This document shows, piece by piece, positions 37,547 to 46,152 of a stretch of 64,000 nt of DNA (positions are counted from its first letter, which is position 1; each line of letters opens with the position of its first letter). A program made the position numbers and the translations under genes. Origin of the DNA: Desulfacinum sp. (GTDB taxonomy: Bacteria > Desulfobacterota > Syntrophobacteria > Syntrophobacterales > DSM-9756); the NCBI GenBank assembly GCA_014359885.1, contig JACIYN010000025.1, positions 62,001-126,000 of the forward strand, written 5' to 3'. The notes beneath the pieces were generated by a model. It did not search any database and was not told the DNA's origin. It saw only the letters and a list, made by a program, of their open reading frames with translations.

Positions 37547-37975
37547 ATGGGAAGTAAGGGCGTGGAATCCATCCTGTCCGAACTTGAGGAATTCGAAGAG
37601 ATTCTGACCCTGAAGGGCCTTTCGCCGGAAGAAAACGTCGTAAGGAAATCCTTCCGGGTGCCGGTGGACGAAGACACCCCGGTACGCGTCACCATCGAAG
37701 GCTCCGCCCTGTCTGTGGCCAATGTCAGCGAAGGCGGCATCGGTCTGACCGATGAACGGGCCGATCGATTCTCCCCTGGAGACAAGCTCACCGACGTGCA
37801 GGTCCACTACGGTGAACGGTCCATACAGGCCGGGGCCGTCATCCGCCATGCAACCCCGTTGGAAGAAGGGGGTGTTCTCTACGGGTTGGCGCTGGAATTC
37901 CAGTCGGAAGAAGACCGGCTGTTCGTAGAGGATTTCGTTCAGAAAGCCCGGGAGCGCTTCTTTGCCAAGCAGTAG
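37547..37975 (+). CDS. PilZ-domain protein
   Basis: A 142-residue protein whose PilZ domain should bind cyclic di-GMP. The binding residues are present: RKSFR (RxxxR) at about residues 33-37 and NVSEGG (NxSxxG) about 30 residues later. A 30-residue helical leader (VESILSELEEFEEILTLKG) precedes the domain. It begins a three-gene unit with an RHH-like protein and a ParA-type ATPase, ended by a terminator. Such a set suggests that c-di-GMP level influences the ParA-like protein, but this is inference. Confidence 0.85.
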   Translation: MGSKGVESILSELEEFEEILTLKGLSPEENVVRKSFRVPVDEDTPVRVTIEGSALSVANVSEGGIGLTDERADRFSPGDKLTDVQVHYGERSIQAGAVIRHATPLEEGGVLYGLALEFQSEEDRLFVEDFVQKARERFFAKQ

Positions 37976-38048
37976 GCGACCGACAATGACTCCCGCTGAC
38001 GACCCGGATCGGAGCGGTCCTTCGGATCGGGTCGAGGGGAAGACGGCC

Positions 38049-38573
38049 ATGGGTCTGGAATTGATTTCTTTGGAACATGGAAGCGGGCATCAGAGTGGAG
38101 GGAACTTGGTGTCGGAACCGAAAGATCACAGACCGGACATCATGACCGAGCTCCTGCTGGGAAAAGCGCCCCAAGTCACAACTCAGGAAAACGACCTCAT
38201 CGAACGACTCGCTTTCTACCTGAAACGCCTGGAGCAGCGCGCCGGAAGCCCCGAGCCGTCCCCGGAGCCCCAGCCCGCTCGACGCATGCGGGCACCGCGC
38301 ACCAAGAAAAAGGCTACCTACTACCTGACCAAGGCCCTGATCCGGAGACTGGATGCAGCACAGCAAACGTTGGTGGATCTCACCGAGGGGACGGGCGCCC
38401 CGAAGATCTCCAAGTCCCTCATCGTGGAATTGGCTCTCAAGACGATGCTCAAAGACTTGGAGGTTTCCGGCCGCTCCAGCCGGTTGCTCAAGCTCATCAC
38501 GGGGATTCCCAAAAAGAACGCCCGGAAACATGAAAACGCCGAGAAAACCAAGCACGGCGAGGGTGAACAATGA
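38049..38573 (+). CDS. Ribbon-helix-helix-like protein, partner of the ParA ATPase
   Basis: A protein of about 174 residues I do not recognise as a named family. The middle is proline-rich and basic (PSPEPQPARRMRAPRTKKK). Next comes a segment with the form of a ribbon-helix-helix DNA-binding unit: strand ATYYLTKALIRRLDAA, then a loop and SKSLIVELALKTMLKDLE. The C-terminus is basic and charged. It overlaps the ParA gene by four bases (ATGA), so translation is coupled. Small RHH proteins are the usual partners of ParA in plasmid segregation. The start is uncertain; ATG 38049 has AGGGGA upstream, and ATG 37986 is possible. Confidence 0.65.
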   Translation: MGLELISLEHGSGHQSGGNLVSEPKDHRPDIMTELLLGKAPQVTTQENDLIERLAFYLKRLEQRAGSPEPSPEPQPARRMRAPRTKKKATYYLTKALIRRLDAAQQTLVDLTEGTGAPKISKSLIVELALKTMLKDLEVSGRSSRLLKLITGIPKKNARKHENAEKTKHGEGEQ

Positions 38574-39496
38574 TTATCATCTGCCCCAGTTGCAAGAGAC
38601 AGCACAAGATCGACGAAACCCGCCTGTCCGACAAGGTCAAGGCCGCCAAATGCATCTATTGCGGGCACAAGTTTCCCATCCCCCGACAGCAGGACGGCCC
38701 GGCACAGGTCCAAGACATCGAAGCCAAGACGGACAAGAAGACCCGACGCATCGCCGTCTCCCTCAGCAAGGGCGGTGTCGGCAAGACCACCACGGCCGTC
38801 AATCTGGCCGCTGGCCTGGCCCTGGCCGGCTACAAGGTGCTGCTGGTGGACACGGACACCCAGGGCCAGGCTGCCTACATGCTGGGAGTGAAGCCCAAGG
38901 CGGGACTCACCGAACTCATGACCGGGGAGGTCATCCCCCAGGACTGCATGGTGGAGGCCCGAGAGCGGCTCTCTCTTCTCGCTGGAGGAAAATCGCTGGC
39001 GGGAGTGAAACGGCTCATCGCCAGGAAGGATTTCCGGAGCGAAATGATGCTCACCGAGGCCCTCAGCCCCTTCGACAGCCACTTCGACTTCGTCATCCTG
39101 GACACCTCCCCGGGCTGGGACGTGCTCACCATCAACGTGCTTTTTTATGTCAAGGAAGTCTTGATTCCCGTCAGTCTCGAGGTCATGGCCATCCAGGGCC
39201 TGTTGGAATTCTGCCGCAGCCTGGCCTCCGTCCAAACCTACCACAAGGACCTGAGCCTCAGATACGTGGTGCCCACCTTCATGGACAAGCGGGTCAAGCA
39301 ATCCGAAGAGATCCTCGCCCAGCTGGAATCCCATTTCAACAGCCGGCTCTGCCCGCCGGTTCGCTACAACGTGCGACTCAGCGAAGCTCCCGGCCACGGC
39401 CAGACCATCTACGAATACGCCCCCGGCTCCCCGGGCGCCAAAGATTATCGGGAATTGGTGCGAAAGGTGTGCGGAAACGACAAACTATGGCGTTGA
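38570..39496 (+). CDS. ParA/MinD-family ATPase with N-terminal zinc ribbon
   Basis: A 308-residue P-loop ATPase of the ParA/Soj type, which positions cargo or DNA by ATP-driven binding. The deviant Walker A SKGGVGKTTT has the signature lysine; VDTDTQGQAAYML and FVILDTSPG are the switch and Walker B segments. Before it lies a zinc-ribbon unit (residues 1-38) with cysteines C5, C8, C28 and C31 (CPSC and CIYC), like the MJ0042 zinc finger. This fusion is unusual for ParA. The chromosomal parA normally sits with parB and gid genes; this one does not, so it is an orphan ParA with its own partners. A terminator follows. Confidence 0.88.
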   Translation: MIIICPSCKRQHKIDETRLSDKVKAAKCIYCGHKFPIPRQQDGPAQVQDIEAKTDKKTRRIAVSLSKGGVGKTTTAVNLAAGLALAGYKVLLVDTDTQGQAAYMLGVKPKAGLTELMTGEVIPQDCMVEARERLSLLAGGKSLAGVKRLIARKDFRSEMMLTEALSPFDSHFDFVILDTSPGWDVLTINVLFYVKEVLIPVSLEVMAIQGLLEFCRSLASVQTYHKDLSLRYVVPTFMDKRVKQSEEILAQLESHFNSRLCPPVRYNVRLSEAPGHGQTIYEYAPGSPGAKDYRELVRKVCGNDKLWR

Positions 39497-39536
39497 TGCC
39501 CCGCCGGATTCCCCAACAGCCGACTGCACGAGGGCA

Positions 39537-39565
39537 AAACCCACCCGCCCGGGTGGGTTTTCCAT
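39537..39565 (+). terminator. Terminator after the ParA gene
   Basis: Stem AAACCCACCC / GGGTGGGTTT with loop GCCC, followed by TCCATTTT. It ends the PilZ-RHH-ParA unit. Confidence 0.75.
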
Positions 39566-39619
39566 TTTGGGGCGGCTGGGCAAGCGCGCCGGCGTCGGTT
39601 GAAATGGGCCGGGGAAGTG

Positions 39620-39649
39620 TTTATAGTACGAGGGCGCTTTTGCGATAAT
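39620..39649 (+). promoter_or_regulatory. Possible promoter of the ClpX-like gene
   Basis: TTTATA (39620-39625), an 18-base spacer, and GATAAT (39644-39649) preceded by TGC, an extended -10 form. It lies 30 bases before the start codon. Confidence 0.5.
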
Positions 39650-39678
39650 TGCTTGAAATTTAAAATGTTAGGTGAGCC

Positions 39679-41454
39679 ATGAGCGACAAGTTCCAAAAAC
39701 TTCCCGATCAGGAAGAGCTGGAAAGAGAGCTGAGCGAGTACCTTTCCAAGAAATACGGACGACCGGTCAGGGTCATCTCCCCCATGATGATGCCCTCCGC
39801 CAAGGAATCCAAGACCAAGGAATCGGGTCCCCGTGGATTGGAAAAGATCCAATTCGATCTGAAGCCCGAGGAACTGGAGGCCTACCTGGACCAGTACGTG
39901 GTCAAACAGGACCAGGCCAAGGCGATTCTGGCCACCAAGATCTGCACCCATTACAACCGGATCAAGCGGCAGATGGAACACGGGCGCCGGGCTCCCGACA
40001 GCGCCGTGGGCCGCATCAAGAACAACATCATTCTCATGGGCCCCACCGGAGTGGGCAAGACCTATCTCATCAAGCTCATCGCCCAGAAGCTGGGGGTTCC
40101 CTTCGTCAAGGGCGATGCCACCAAGTTCAGCGAAACCGGATACGTGGGCGGCGACGTGGAGGACCTGGTGCGGGATCTGGTCCGGGCTGCGGACGACGAT
40201 CTGGAGCTGGCCCAGTACGGCATCATCTATATCGATGAGATCGACAAGATCGCATCCGCCTCCAACCTCATCGGCCCCGATGTGTCCCGGACGGGAGTCC
40301 AGCGGGCGCTCTTGAAACCCATGGAGGAGACGGAGGTGGATCTTCGGGTTCCCCACGACCCCATCTCCCAGCTGCAGGCCATCGAGCAGTACCGCAAATC
40401 GGGCAAACGGGAAAAGCAGACCATCAACACCAAGAACATCCTCTTCATTGTGAGCGGCGCCTTCAACGGCCTGGCCGAAAAGGTCAAGAAAAGGCTCCAT
40501 CAGCAGGGCCTGGGGTTCAAGGCCTCGGTCCAGAGCCGCTCGGACGATTTCAAGTACCTCCAGCACGTCAAGGCGGAGGATCTCATCGCCTACGGGTTCG
40601 AAAGTGAATTCGTGGGGCGCCTTCCCGTGATCGCCGTCCTGGAACCCCTGGAGGTGGAGGATCTCTACCAGATCCTGAAAAACCCCAACAACCCCATCAT
40701 CCAGGGAAAGAAGGAGGACTTCCGCTGCTACGGCATCGATCTCAAATTCGAAGACGAGGCCCTTCGGGTGCTGGCGGAAAAGGCCTACCAGGAAAAGACG
40801 GGGGCCCGGGGTCTGGTGAGTGTCATCGAGCGGGCCTTGCTGGGCTTCGAAAAAAAGCTGCCGTCCACCTCCATCCGCTACCTGGTGGTGACCCGGGAAA
40901 TGGTCCTGGAACCGGAGGCGGAGCTGGAAAAAATTCTCAAGGACCCGGATTCTCCCGAACGCCGGCGCATCTACGAAAGGATCCTCCGGGAGGAAAAGGA
41001 GGCCGTCCGGGAACAGGTGCTCAGGAAAAAGAAGCACTATGTCCAAAATTACCCTTTCGTTTTCACCCAAAGCCGTTTAGATCTGCTGGTCGAGCAGCAC
41101 CTGAGGACCGGGGAGCCCTTGGAGGATCTCTTCGACGAGATGATCACCCTGTACAACCAGGTGAAGGTCTTCGAGGACGAATTCCACGAGCGCCACGGCT
41201 ATCGCATCCATTTCGACGACCAGGCCGTCACGGCCATCGTGACCCGGGCTCTCAGGGAAAACAAGCCGGCCGGGTCCGTCTGCCGGGAGATCTCCCGCGA
41301 TTACGATTACGGGTTCAAGCTGGTGGCGGAGCGCAGCGGTCAGACCCAGTTCATCCTGCCCCGGGAGGCGGTGGAGGAACCCGGCTCGTACCTGGACAAC
41401 CTGATCCGAGAGACGTATCGCAAGTATCCCTTGCAGGAAAGGGATGAAGACTAG
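39679..41454 (+). CDS. ClpX-like AAA+ ATPase with extended C-terminus
   Basis: A 591-residue AAA+ protein related to ClpX, the unfoldase of the ClpXP protease. Walker A is MGPTGVGKTYLIK (about residues 114-126), followed by SETGYVGGDVEDLVRDL and Walker B IIYIDEIDKIA. The sensor 2 region is KTGARGLVSVIE. It lacks the N-terminal zinc domain of true ClpX. The LGF in HQQGLGFKASV sits where ClpX has its ClpP-binding IGF loop, so contact with ClpP is possible. The last 190 residues are an extra helical and mixed region not in ClpX. The true role is unknown. ahbC follows by 15 bases. Confidence 0.8.
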   Translation: MSDKFQKLPDQEELERELSEYLSKKYGRPVRVISPMMMPSAKESKTKESGPRGLEKIQFDLKPEELEAYLDQYVVKQDQAKAILATKICTHYNRIKRQMEHGRRAPDSAVGRIKNNIILMGPTGVGKTYLIKLIAQKLGVPFVKGDATKFSETGYVGGDVEDLVRDLVRAADDDLELAQYGIIYIDEIDKIASASNLIGPDVSRTGVQRALLKPMEETEVDLRVPHDPISQLQAIEQYRKSGKREKQTINTKNILFIVSGAFNGLAEKVKKRLHQQGLGFKASVQSRSDDFKYLQHVKAEDLIAYGFESEFVGRLPVIAVLEPLEVEDLYQILKNPNNPIIQGKKEDFRCYGIDLKFEDEALRVLAEKAYQEKTGARGLVSVIERALLGFEKKLPSTSIRYLVVTREMVLEPEAELEKILKDPDSPERRRIYERILREEKEAVREQVLRKKKHYVQNYPFVFTQSRLDLLVEQHLRTGEPLEDLFDEMITLYNQVKVFEDEFHERHGYRIHFDDQAVTAIVTRALRENKPAGSVCREISRDYDYGFKLVAERSGQTQFILPREAVEEPGSYLDNLIRETYRKYPLQERDED

Positions 41455-41469
41455 AAAGGACACCCGCTC

Positions 41470-42654
41470 ATGATCGGCATCTCCAAACTCTACTGCGGCA
41501 CGGTGGAGCCTTCCGACGCGCTCCGCTACGGCCGCAGGAGCCGCGATCTGCCCTCCCACCTCCTCCAGTTTTCCGAAGACAAGAAGCCCGTGGTGGTCTG
41601 GAACATGACCCGCCGCTGCAACCTCAAGTGCGTCCACTGCTACGCCCACGCCAAGGACCGGGCCTTCCCGGACGAGCTCACCACGGCCGAGGGCAAGGCG
41701 CTCCTGGACGATCTGGCCGCTTTCGGATGCCCGGTGGTGCTCTTTTCCGGCGGGGAGCCCCTGATGCGGCCGGACCTGGTGGAACTGGCCGACTACGCCG
41801 TCCGGAAAGGCATGCGGGCGGTGATCTCTACCAACGGAACCCTCATCACCCCGCGGGTGGCCCAGGAACTCAAGAAGGTGGGGCTTTCCTACGTGGGCAT
41901 CAGCCTGGACGGCATGGAGGAGGTCAATGACCGCTTCCGGGGGGTGAAGGGCGCCTTCCGCATGGCCCTGGACGGCATCGCCGCCTGCCGGGAGGCGGGC
42001 ATCAAGGTGGGGCTTCGGTTCACCATGAACCGGCGTAACGCCTCCGAGATCCCCGCCATCTTCGATCTGCTGGAAGAGCGGGACATTCCCAGGGTCTGCT
42101 TCTATCACCTGGTCTATTCCGGCCGCGGTTCGGCCCTCATGGAAGAAGATCTCTCCCACGAAGAGACCCGCCGGGCGGTGGATCTCATCATCGACCGGAC
42201 GGCGGATCTGCACCGGCGCGGAAAGCCCAAGGAAGTGCTCACCGTGGACAACCATGCCGACGGCCCTTACGTGTACCTCCGTCTTCTCCGGGAGGGCTCC
42301 CCCCGGGCCGAAGACGTGTTGAAGCTCCTGCAGATGAACGAAGGAAACAGCTCCGGCCGGGGCATCGGTTGCGTGAGCTGGGACGGCCGGGTGCATGCGG
42401 ACCAATTCTGGCGCCATGTGAGCTTCGGCAACGTGCGGGAAAGGCCCTTCAGCGAGATCTGGTCGGACCTGTCCAACCCGCTCCTGGCCAAGCTGAAGAA
42501 CAAGAAGCCCCACGTGAAGGGGCGGTGCGCCCGGTGCCGCTGGCTCGACATCTGCGCGGGAAACTTCCGCGTACGGGCGGAGGCCGCCACCGGCGACCTG
42601 TGGGCGCCGGACCCGGCCTGCTATCTGACGGACACGGAAATCGGCATCGCATGA
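41470..42654 (+). CDS. ahbC: 12,18-didecarboxysiroheme deacetylase, radical SAM
   Basis: AhbC removes the acetate side chains of didecarboxysiroheme to give Fe-coproporphyrin III, in the siroheme-dependent route to heme found in sulfate reducers and archaea. The 394-residue protein begins MIGISKLYCGTVEPSDALRY, characteristic of this enzyme. The radical-SAM cluster site is CNLKCVHC (Cys50, 54, 57). The C-terminal region has further cysteines in RCARCRWLDICAG, as in SPASM-type auxiliary cluster domains. hemB and ahbD follow on the same strand with short gaps, which strongly supports the call. Confidence 0.95.
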   Translation: MIGISKLYCGTVEPSDALRYGRRSRDLPSHLLQFSEDKKPVVVWNMTRRCNLKCVHCYAHAKDRAFPDELTTAEGKALLDDLAAFGCPVVLFSGGEPLMRPDLVELADYAVRKGMRAVISTNGTLITPRVAQELKKVGLSYVGISLDGMEEVNDRFRGVKGAFRMALDGIAACREAGIKVGLRFTMNRRNASEIPAIFDLLEERDIPRVCFYHLVYSGRGSALMEEDLSHEETRRAVDLIIDRTADLHRRGKPKEVLTVDNHADGPYVYLRLLREGSPRAEDVLKLLQMNEGNSSGRGIGCVSWDGRVHADQFWRHVSFGNVRERPFSEIWSDLSNPLLAKLKNKKPHVKGRCARCRWLDICAGNFRVRAEAATGDLWAPDPACYLTDTEIGIA

Positions 42655-42711
42655 TGCAAATGAGCGGCGGCCCATGGACCGCCAGGATCGTTGGCGAGGG
42701 AGGAACGCCCC

Positions 42712-43689
42712 ATGTGGTTTCCTGACTACCGGCCCCGTCGGCTCCGCCGAACGGAAAATCTTCGGAGAATGATCCGGGAAACGCGCCTGTCACCGGACCG
42801 ATTCATCTACCCCCTCTTCGTCAGGAAGGGAAAAGACATCCGAAACCCCATCGCCTCCATGCCCGGCGTCTTTCATCTTTCGCCGGACACGGCCGTCCGG
42901 GAGGCGGAAGAGCTCCAACGGCTGAACATCCCCGCCGTGATCTTGTTCGGCCTTCCCGAGGCCAAGGACGAAAAGGGATCGGAGGCCTACGACCCTGACG
43001 CGGCGGTGCAAACCACCGTCAAGGCCCTCAAGGACCGCTTTCCCGAGCTGGTGGTGATCACCGACGTGTGCCTGTGCGAATACACCAGCCACGGCCACTG
43101 CGGCATCCTGGACGGCCAGGAGGTCCACAACGACGCCACCCTGGAAGTGCTGGCCCGGACGGCTCTTTCCCACGCCGAAGCGGGGGCCGACATGGTGGCC
43201 CCGTCGGACATGATGGACGGACGCGTGGGAGCCATCCGCCACGCCCTGGACGAAAACGGCTTCGACCGGGTGGCCGTCATGGCCTATTCGGCCAAGTACT
43301 GTTCGTCCTTCTACGGCCCGTTTCGCGACGCAGCCGACTCGGCCCCCCAGTTCGGCGACCGTCGCGCCTATCAGATGGACCCGGCCAACGCCCTGGAGGC
43401 CCTCCGGGAGGTGAACCTGGATATCGAAGAAGGGGCGGACATCGTGATGGTCAAGCCCGCCCTGGCCTACCTGGACATCATCCGCCGGGTAAAGGAGGAA
43501 TACGATTATCCGGTGGCCGCCTACAACGTGAGCGGGGAATATTCCATGATCAAGGCGGCGGCCATGCAGGGCTGGCTGGACGAGGAGCGCGTCATGATGG
43601 AAACCCTCACAGCCATCCACCGGGCCGGAGCCGACTGCATCATCACTTACTTCGCCAAGGATGCCGCCCGCATCCTTTCGGCTTCCTGA
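42712..43689 (+). CDS. hemB: Delta-aminolevulinic acid dehydratase (porphobilinogen synthase)
   Basis: HemB joins two molecules of 5-aminolevulinate to porphobilinogen. The protein of about 325 residues has the two active-site lysines in [18 protein letters not shown] and [14 protein letters not shown], and the zinc-binding cysteines in [14 protein letters not shown]. The ATG at 42712 ([13 protein letters not shown]) is chosen because GGAGG lies eight bases upstream; a TTG at 42691 lacks support. It lies between ahbC and ahbD. Confidence 0.97.
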   Translation: MWFPDYRPRRLRRTENLRRMIRETRLSPDRFIYPLFVRKGKDIRNPIASMPGVFHLSPDTAVREAEELQRLNIPAVILFGLPEAKDEKGSEAYDPDAAVQTTVKALKDRFPELVVITDVCLCEYTSHGHCGILDGQEVHNDATLEVLARTALSHAEAGADMVAPSDMMDGRVGAIRHALDENGFDRVAVMAYSAKYCSSFYGPFRDAADSAPQFGDRRAYQMDPANALEALREVNLDIEEGADIVMVKPALAYLDIIRRVKEEYDYPVAAYNVSGEYSMIKAAAMQGWLDEERVMMETLTAIHRAGADCIITYFAKDAARILSAS

Positions 43690-43698
43690 GGCGGCGCC

Positions 43699-44829
43699 AT
43701 GAACCCGCAAGGACCCCGCCCCCCGGCCCAGACCCACGGTTCTTCCCAGGGCGCCCCGCCCCCGGGAGGCGCCACCGCCCTTCGGCTTGTGGCCTGGGAG
43801 GTGACCCGCACATGCAATCTGTCGTGCATCCACTGCCGGGCGGCGGCCGTGGATAAACCCTACGAGAACGAGCTGAGCACGGAAGAATGCCGGCAGGTCC
43901 TGGACGAGATCGCCTCCTTCGCCAAGCCCATCATCATCCTGACGGGCGGAGAGCCGTTGCTCCGGCCCGATATTTTCGAGCTGGCCTCCTACGGAAACTC
44001 GTTGGGCCTTCGCATGACCATGGCCCCCAACGGAACCCTGGTCACCCGAGAGGCGGCGCGGAAGATGGTGAAGGTCGGCATCCAGAGGATCAGCATCAGC
44101 ATCGACGGGGCCACGGCCCAAAGCCACGATGCCTTCCGTCGCGTTCCGGGGGCCTTCGAGGGGGCCATGCGCGGTATTCGAAACGCTCGGGAAGCCGGCC
44201 TGCCCTTCCAGATCAATACGACCATTACGGCCCAGAACCTCCACGAGCTGGAGTCCATCCAGAAACTGGCGGTGGATCTGGGCGCCGCGGCCCACCACAT
44301 CTTTCTGCTGGTACCCACCGGCCGGGGCAAGAATTTGGAGGAACAGGCCATCAACGCCCAGCAGTACGAGAAGACGCTCCATTGGTTCTACGAACAAAGA
44401 GACCAAGTCCCCCTGCAACTCAAGGCCACCTGCGCCCCCCATTATTATCGGATCCTGAGACAGAGGGCCCGCCGGGACGGCAGGAAGGTGGATATGGCCA
44501 CCTTCGGCCTGGACGCCATGACCCGAGGGTGTCTGGGGGGCACGGGCTTTTGCTTTGTGTCCCACGTGGGGCAGGTGCAGCCCTGCGGATATTTGGAAGT
44601 GGATTGCGGAAACGTGAGGGAGCAATCCTTCCGGGAAATCTGGGAAGCATCTCCGGTCTTCCTGAAGCTGAGGGACTATAAGGCCCTGGAAGGCAAATGC
44701 GGTCGGTGCGAATATGTGCGGGTCTGCGGGGGATGTCGGGCACGCGCCTTTGAAGCCACCGGGAACTACATGGCCGAAGAGCCCCTGTGCCTCTACCAAC
44801 CCCGGGGAGAATCCCCCGGCGGACCGTAA
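43699..44829 (+). CDS. ahbD: Heme synthase AhbD, radical SAM
   Basis: AhbD turns two propionates of Fe-coproporphyrin III to vinyl groups, giving heme, the last step of the siroheme-dependent route. The 376-residue protein has CNLSCIHC (Cys39, 43, 46) for the radical-SAM cluster. The C-terminal SPASM-like part has cysteines in CLGGTGFCFVSHVGQVQPCG and CGRCEYVRVCGGC for an auxiliary cluster. A proline-rich leader of about 25 residues precedes the conserved part. The start follows hemB by nine bases, with GAGGCGGC as Shine-Dalgarno. Confidence 0.94.
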   Translation: MNPQGPRPPAQTHGSSQGAPPPGGATALRLVAWEVTRTCNLSCIHCRAAAVDKPYENELSTEECRQVLDEIASFAKPIIILTGGEPLLRPDIFELASYGNSLGLRMTMAPNGTLVTREAARKMVKVGIQRISISIDGATAQSHDAFRRVPGAFEGAMRGIRNAREAGLPFQINTTITAQNLHELESIQKLAVDLGAAAHHIFLLVPTGRGKNLEEQAINAQQYEKTLHWFYEQRDQVPLQLKATCAPHYYRILRQRARRDGRKVDMATFGLDAMTRGCLGGTGFCFVSHVGQVQPCGYLEVDCGNVREQSFREIWEASPVFLKLRDYKALEGKCGRCEYVRVCGGCRARAFEATGNYMAEEPLCLYQPRGESPGGP

Positions 44830-45102
44830 CATTGGGGCTCAATCCGCTGGGTGACGAATCCCCACTAACGATCATGGCGCGGCACGCCACCCCGCACGGA
44901 TGAAAGAACCGGCCGGGCAGGGAGTCTTTGTGGGAGCGCCGCAAGGCGCGATGAGCTGGCGGCTGCAACGCCACTCAACGGCCGGCCATCCCTTTCGCGG
45001 CTTTCGCCGCTCCCACATCTCGCTCATTGCCATTGGCGTCTATTCGCGTTCATTCGCGGTTTTCTTTCCTATAAATGGCCATGACCCTTTTCGGACGGAC
45101 CT
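44830..45102. repeat. Repeat block after ahbD
   Basis: There is no gene. From 44864 it resembles 34551 onward (CACTAACG.TCATGG, CCACCCCGCA.GGATGAAAGA). The stretch at 45036-45061 is identical to 34723-34748. Both copies lie directly after the end of a minus-strand gene, in the same orientation. Confidence 0.75.
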
Positions 45103-46152
45103 CTAGCGGTTCACCACGAAGACGTTCACCACGTGCCGCTCGCCGGCTTCCACGTCCGTTTCGATGGTCAAGGTCGTATGGCGCTGGGTCCCCTGGGCAA
45201 CGGACGCCAGGCGTGGTCGCAGTTCGAGGCTGTAGCCGGGACGATCGGGGAGCGGATTCCGGATTACTTCCAAAAGGGCCTGGTCATAGTCCAGCCGGGT
45301 GATGGCGAAGGGGCTGTTCAGGTTGCTCACCACCAGGAGGCGCCCCGGGCGGACCGGGAGCCCGGCCTTGAGCCTCCCCACCACCACGCTGGTGGGGCGA
45401 ACCCCCACCACCCCTTCGATCATGCCCCTCACGTGAACGCGGATCTCGGGCTTCTTGGGATGGTCCGTTCGGCAAGTGATCACACCGGAGTAATTCCCCT
45501 TTTCCACCAGATTGGTGATCACCAGCCGGTAGCGATGCCCTTCTTCCACAGGCTCCACCGCCACGTCCACCTTTCCCGAAAGCCCGTTCTCCAGCCCGGT
45601 GATCGTCCACCGCTCATTGCGAGATTCCAGCTCCACCACGCCGGGCTTCAGGGCCCTGGCTGGCCCCCGGAAAAAGACGCTGTCGGAAGGACGAACCGCC
45701 ACGTGAGGCACCACCCTGGCACTAAGGCTCAGGCGAAGCCTGGGGTTTTCCGGGTCGTCGCAATAAACGGTGGCCCCCTTGGAAACCTTTCCCTGGTAGC
45801 CGGCCACGTTCACCCTGAGCGTGATCTTTCCCTCACCGCCGGGAGGGATTTCCCGGTCGAACCGGGCCACGCTGCAGCCTCAGCCGGGGCGCACGTCTTG
45901 GATGTGCAGGGGGACATCCCCCTCGTTCCTTACGAGAAAGTCATGGAGCAGCGCCCCGTCTTCGCTCACCTCGCCCAAGTCCACATGGAGCTTGTCCACC
46001 CGGATGGCCGGCCGAGGACTTGGGCTGCCGGTCTTTTCCTTCGCCCCGGCGGGAACCGTCCCGGTTTCCGAACAGGGGGCGGCGGGCCCGTTTCCCACGA
46101 GCATGACCAGACAAAGCAAAAGGAATGCGGCTTTCCGCATCCAGTTCCACAT
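45103..46152 (-). CDS. DUF1573 protein with in-frame UGA, candidate selenoprotein
   Basis: Two open parts share one frame and are separated by a single TGA (45880-45882, codon 91). Read through it, the protein has 349 residues: a signal peptide (FLLLCLVMLVGNGPAA), then a DUF1573 domain (VDLGEVSEDGALLHDFLVRN) and more beta-rich Ig-like repeats. DUF1573 has a conserved CGC motif; here it reads RPG-UGA-GC-S, so the UGA replaces the first Cys. This points to selenocysteine (UGC), not a random stop. A hairpin CCCGGT-TCG-ACCGGG starts 16 bases after the UGA, where a bacterial SECIS belongs. The start ATG has GAGGGG upstream. A recent nonsense mutation is the alternative. Confidence 0.75.
45852..45866 (-). 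promoter_or_regulatory. Possible bacterial SECIS hairpin
   Basis: On the minus strand CCCGGT and ACCGGG pair around TCG. The loop lies about 20 bases downstream of the UGA at 45882-45880, within the range for bacterial SECIS elements. The structure is short, so the assignment is tentative. Confidence 0.5.

Noticed and set aside
37547-39496. Chromosomal parAB segregation locus
   Set aside because: There is no ParB, parS-like motif or gidA/gidB nearby, and the ATPase has an extra zinc ribbon.
45880-45882. Two separate genes divided by the TGA
   Set aside because: The right part has a signal peptide but only half a DUF1573 domain, the left part begins in mid-domain with only a GTG and no ribosome site, and both share one frame.
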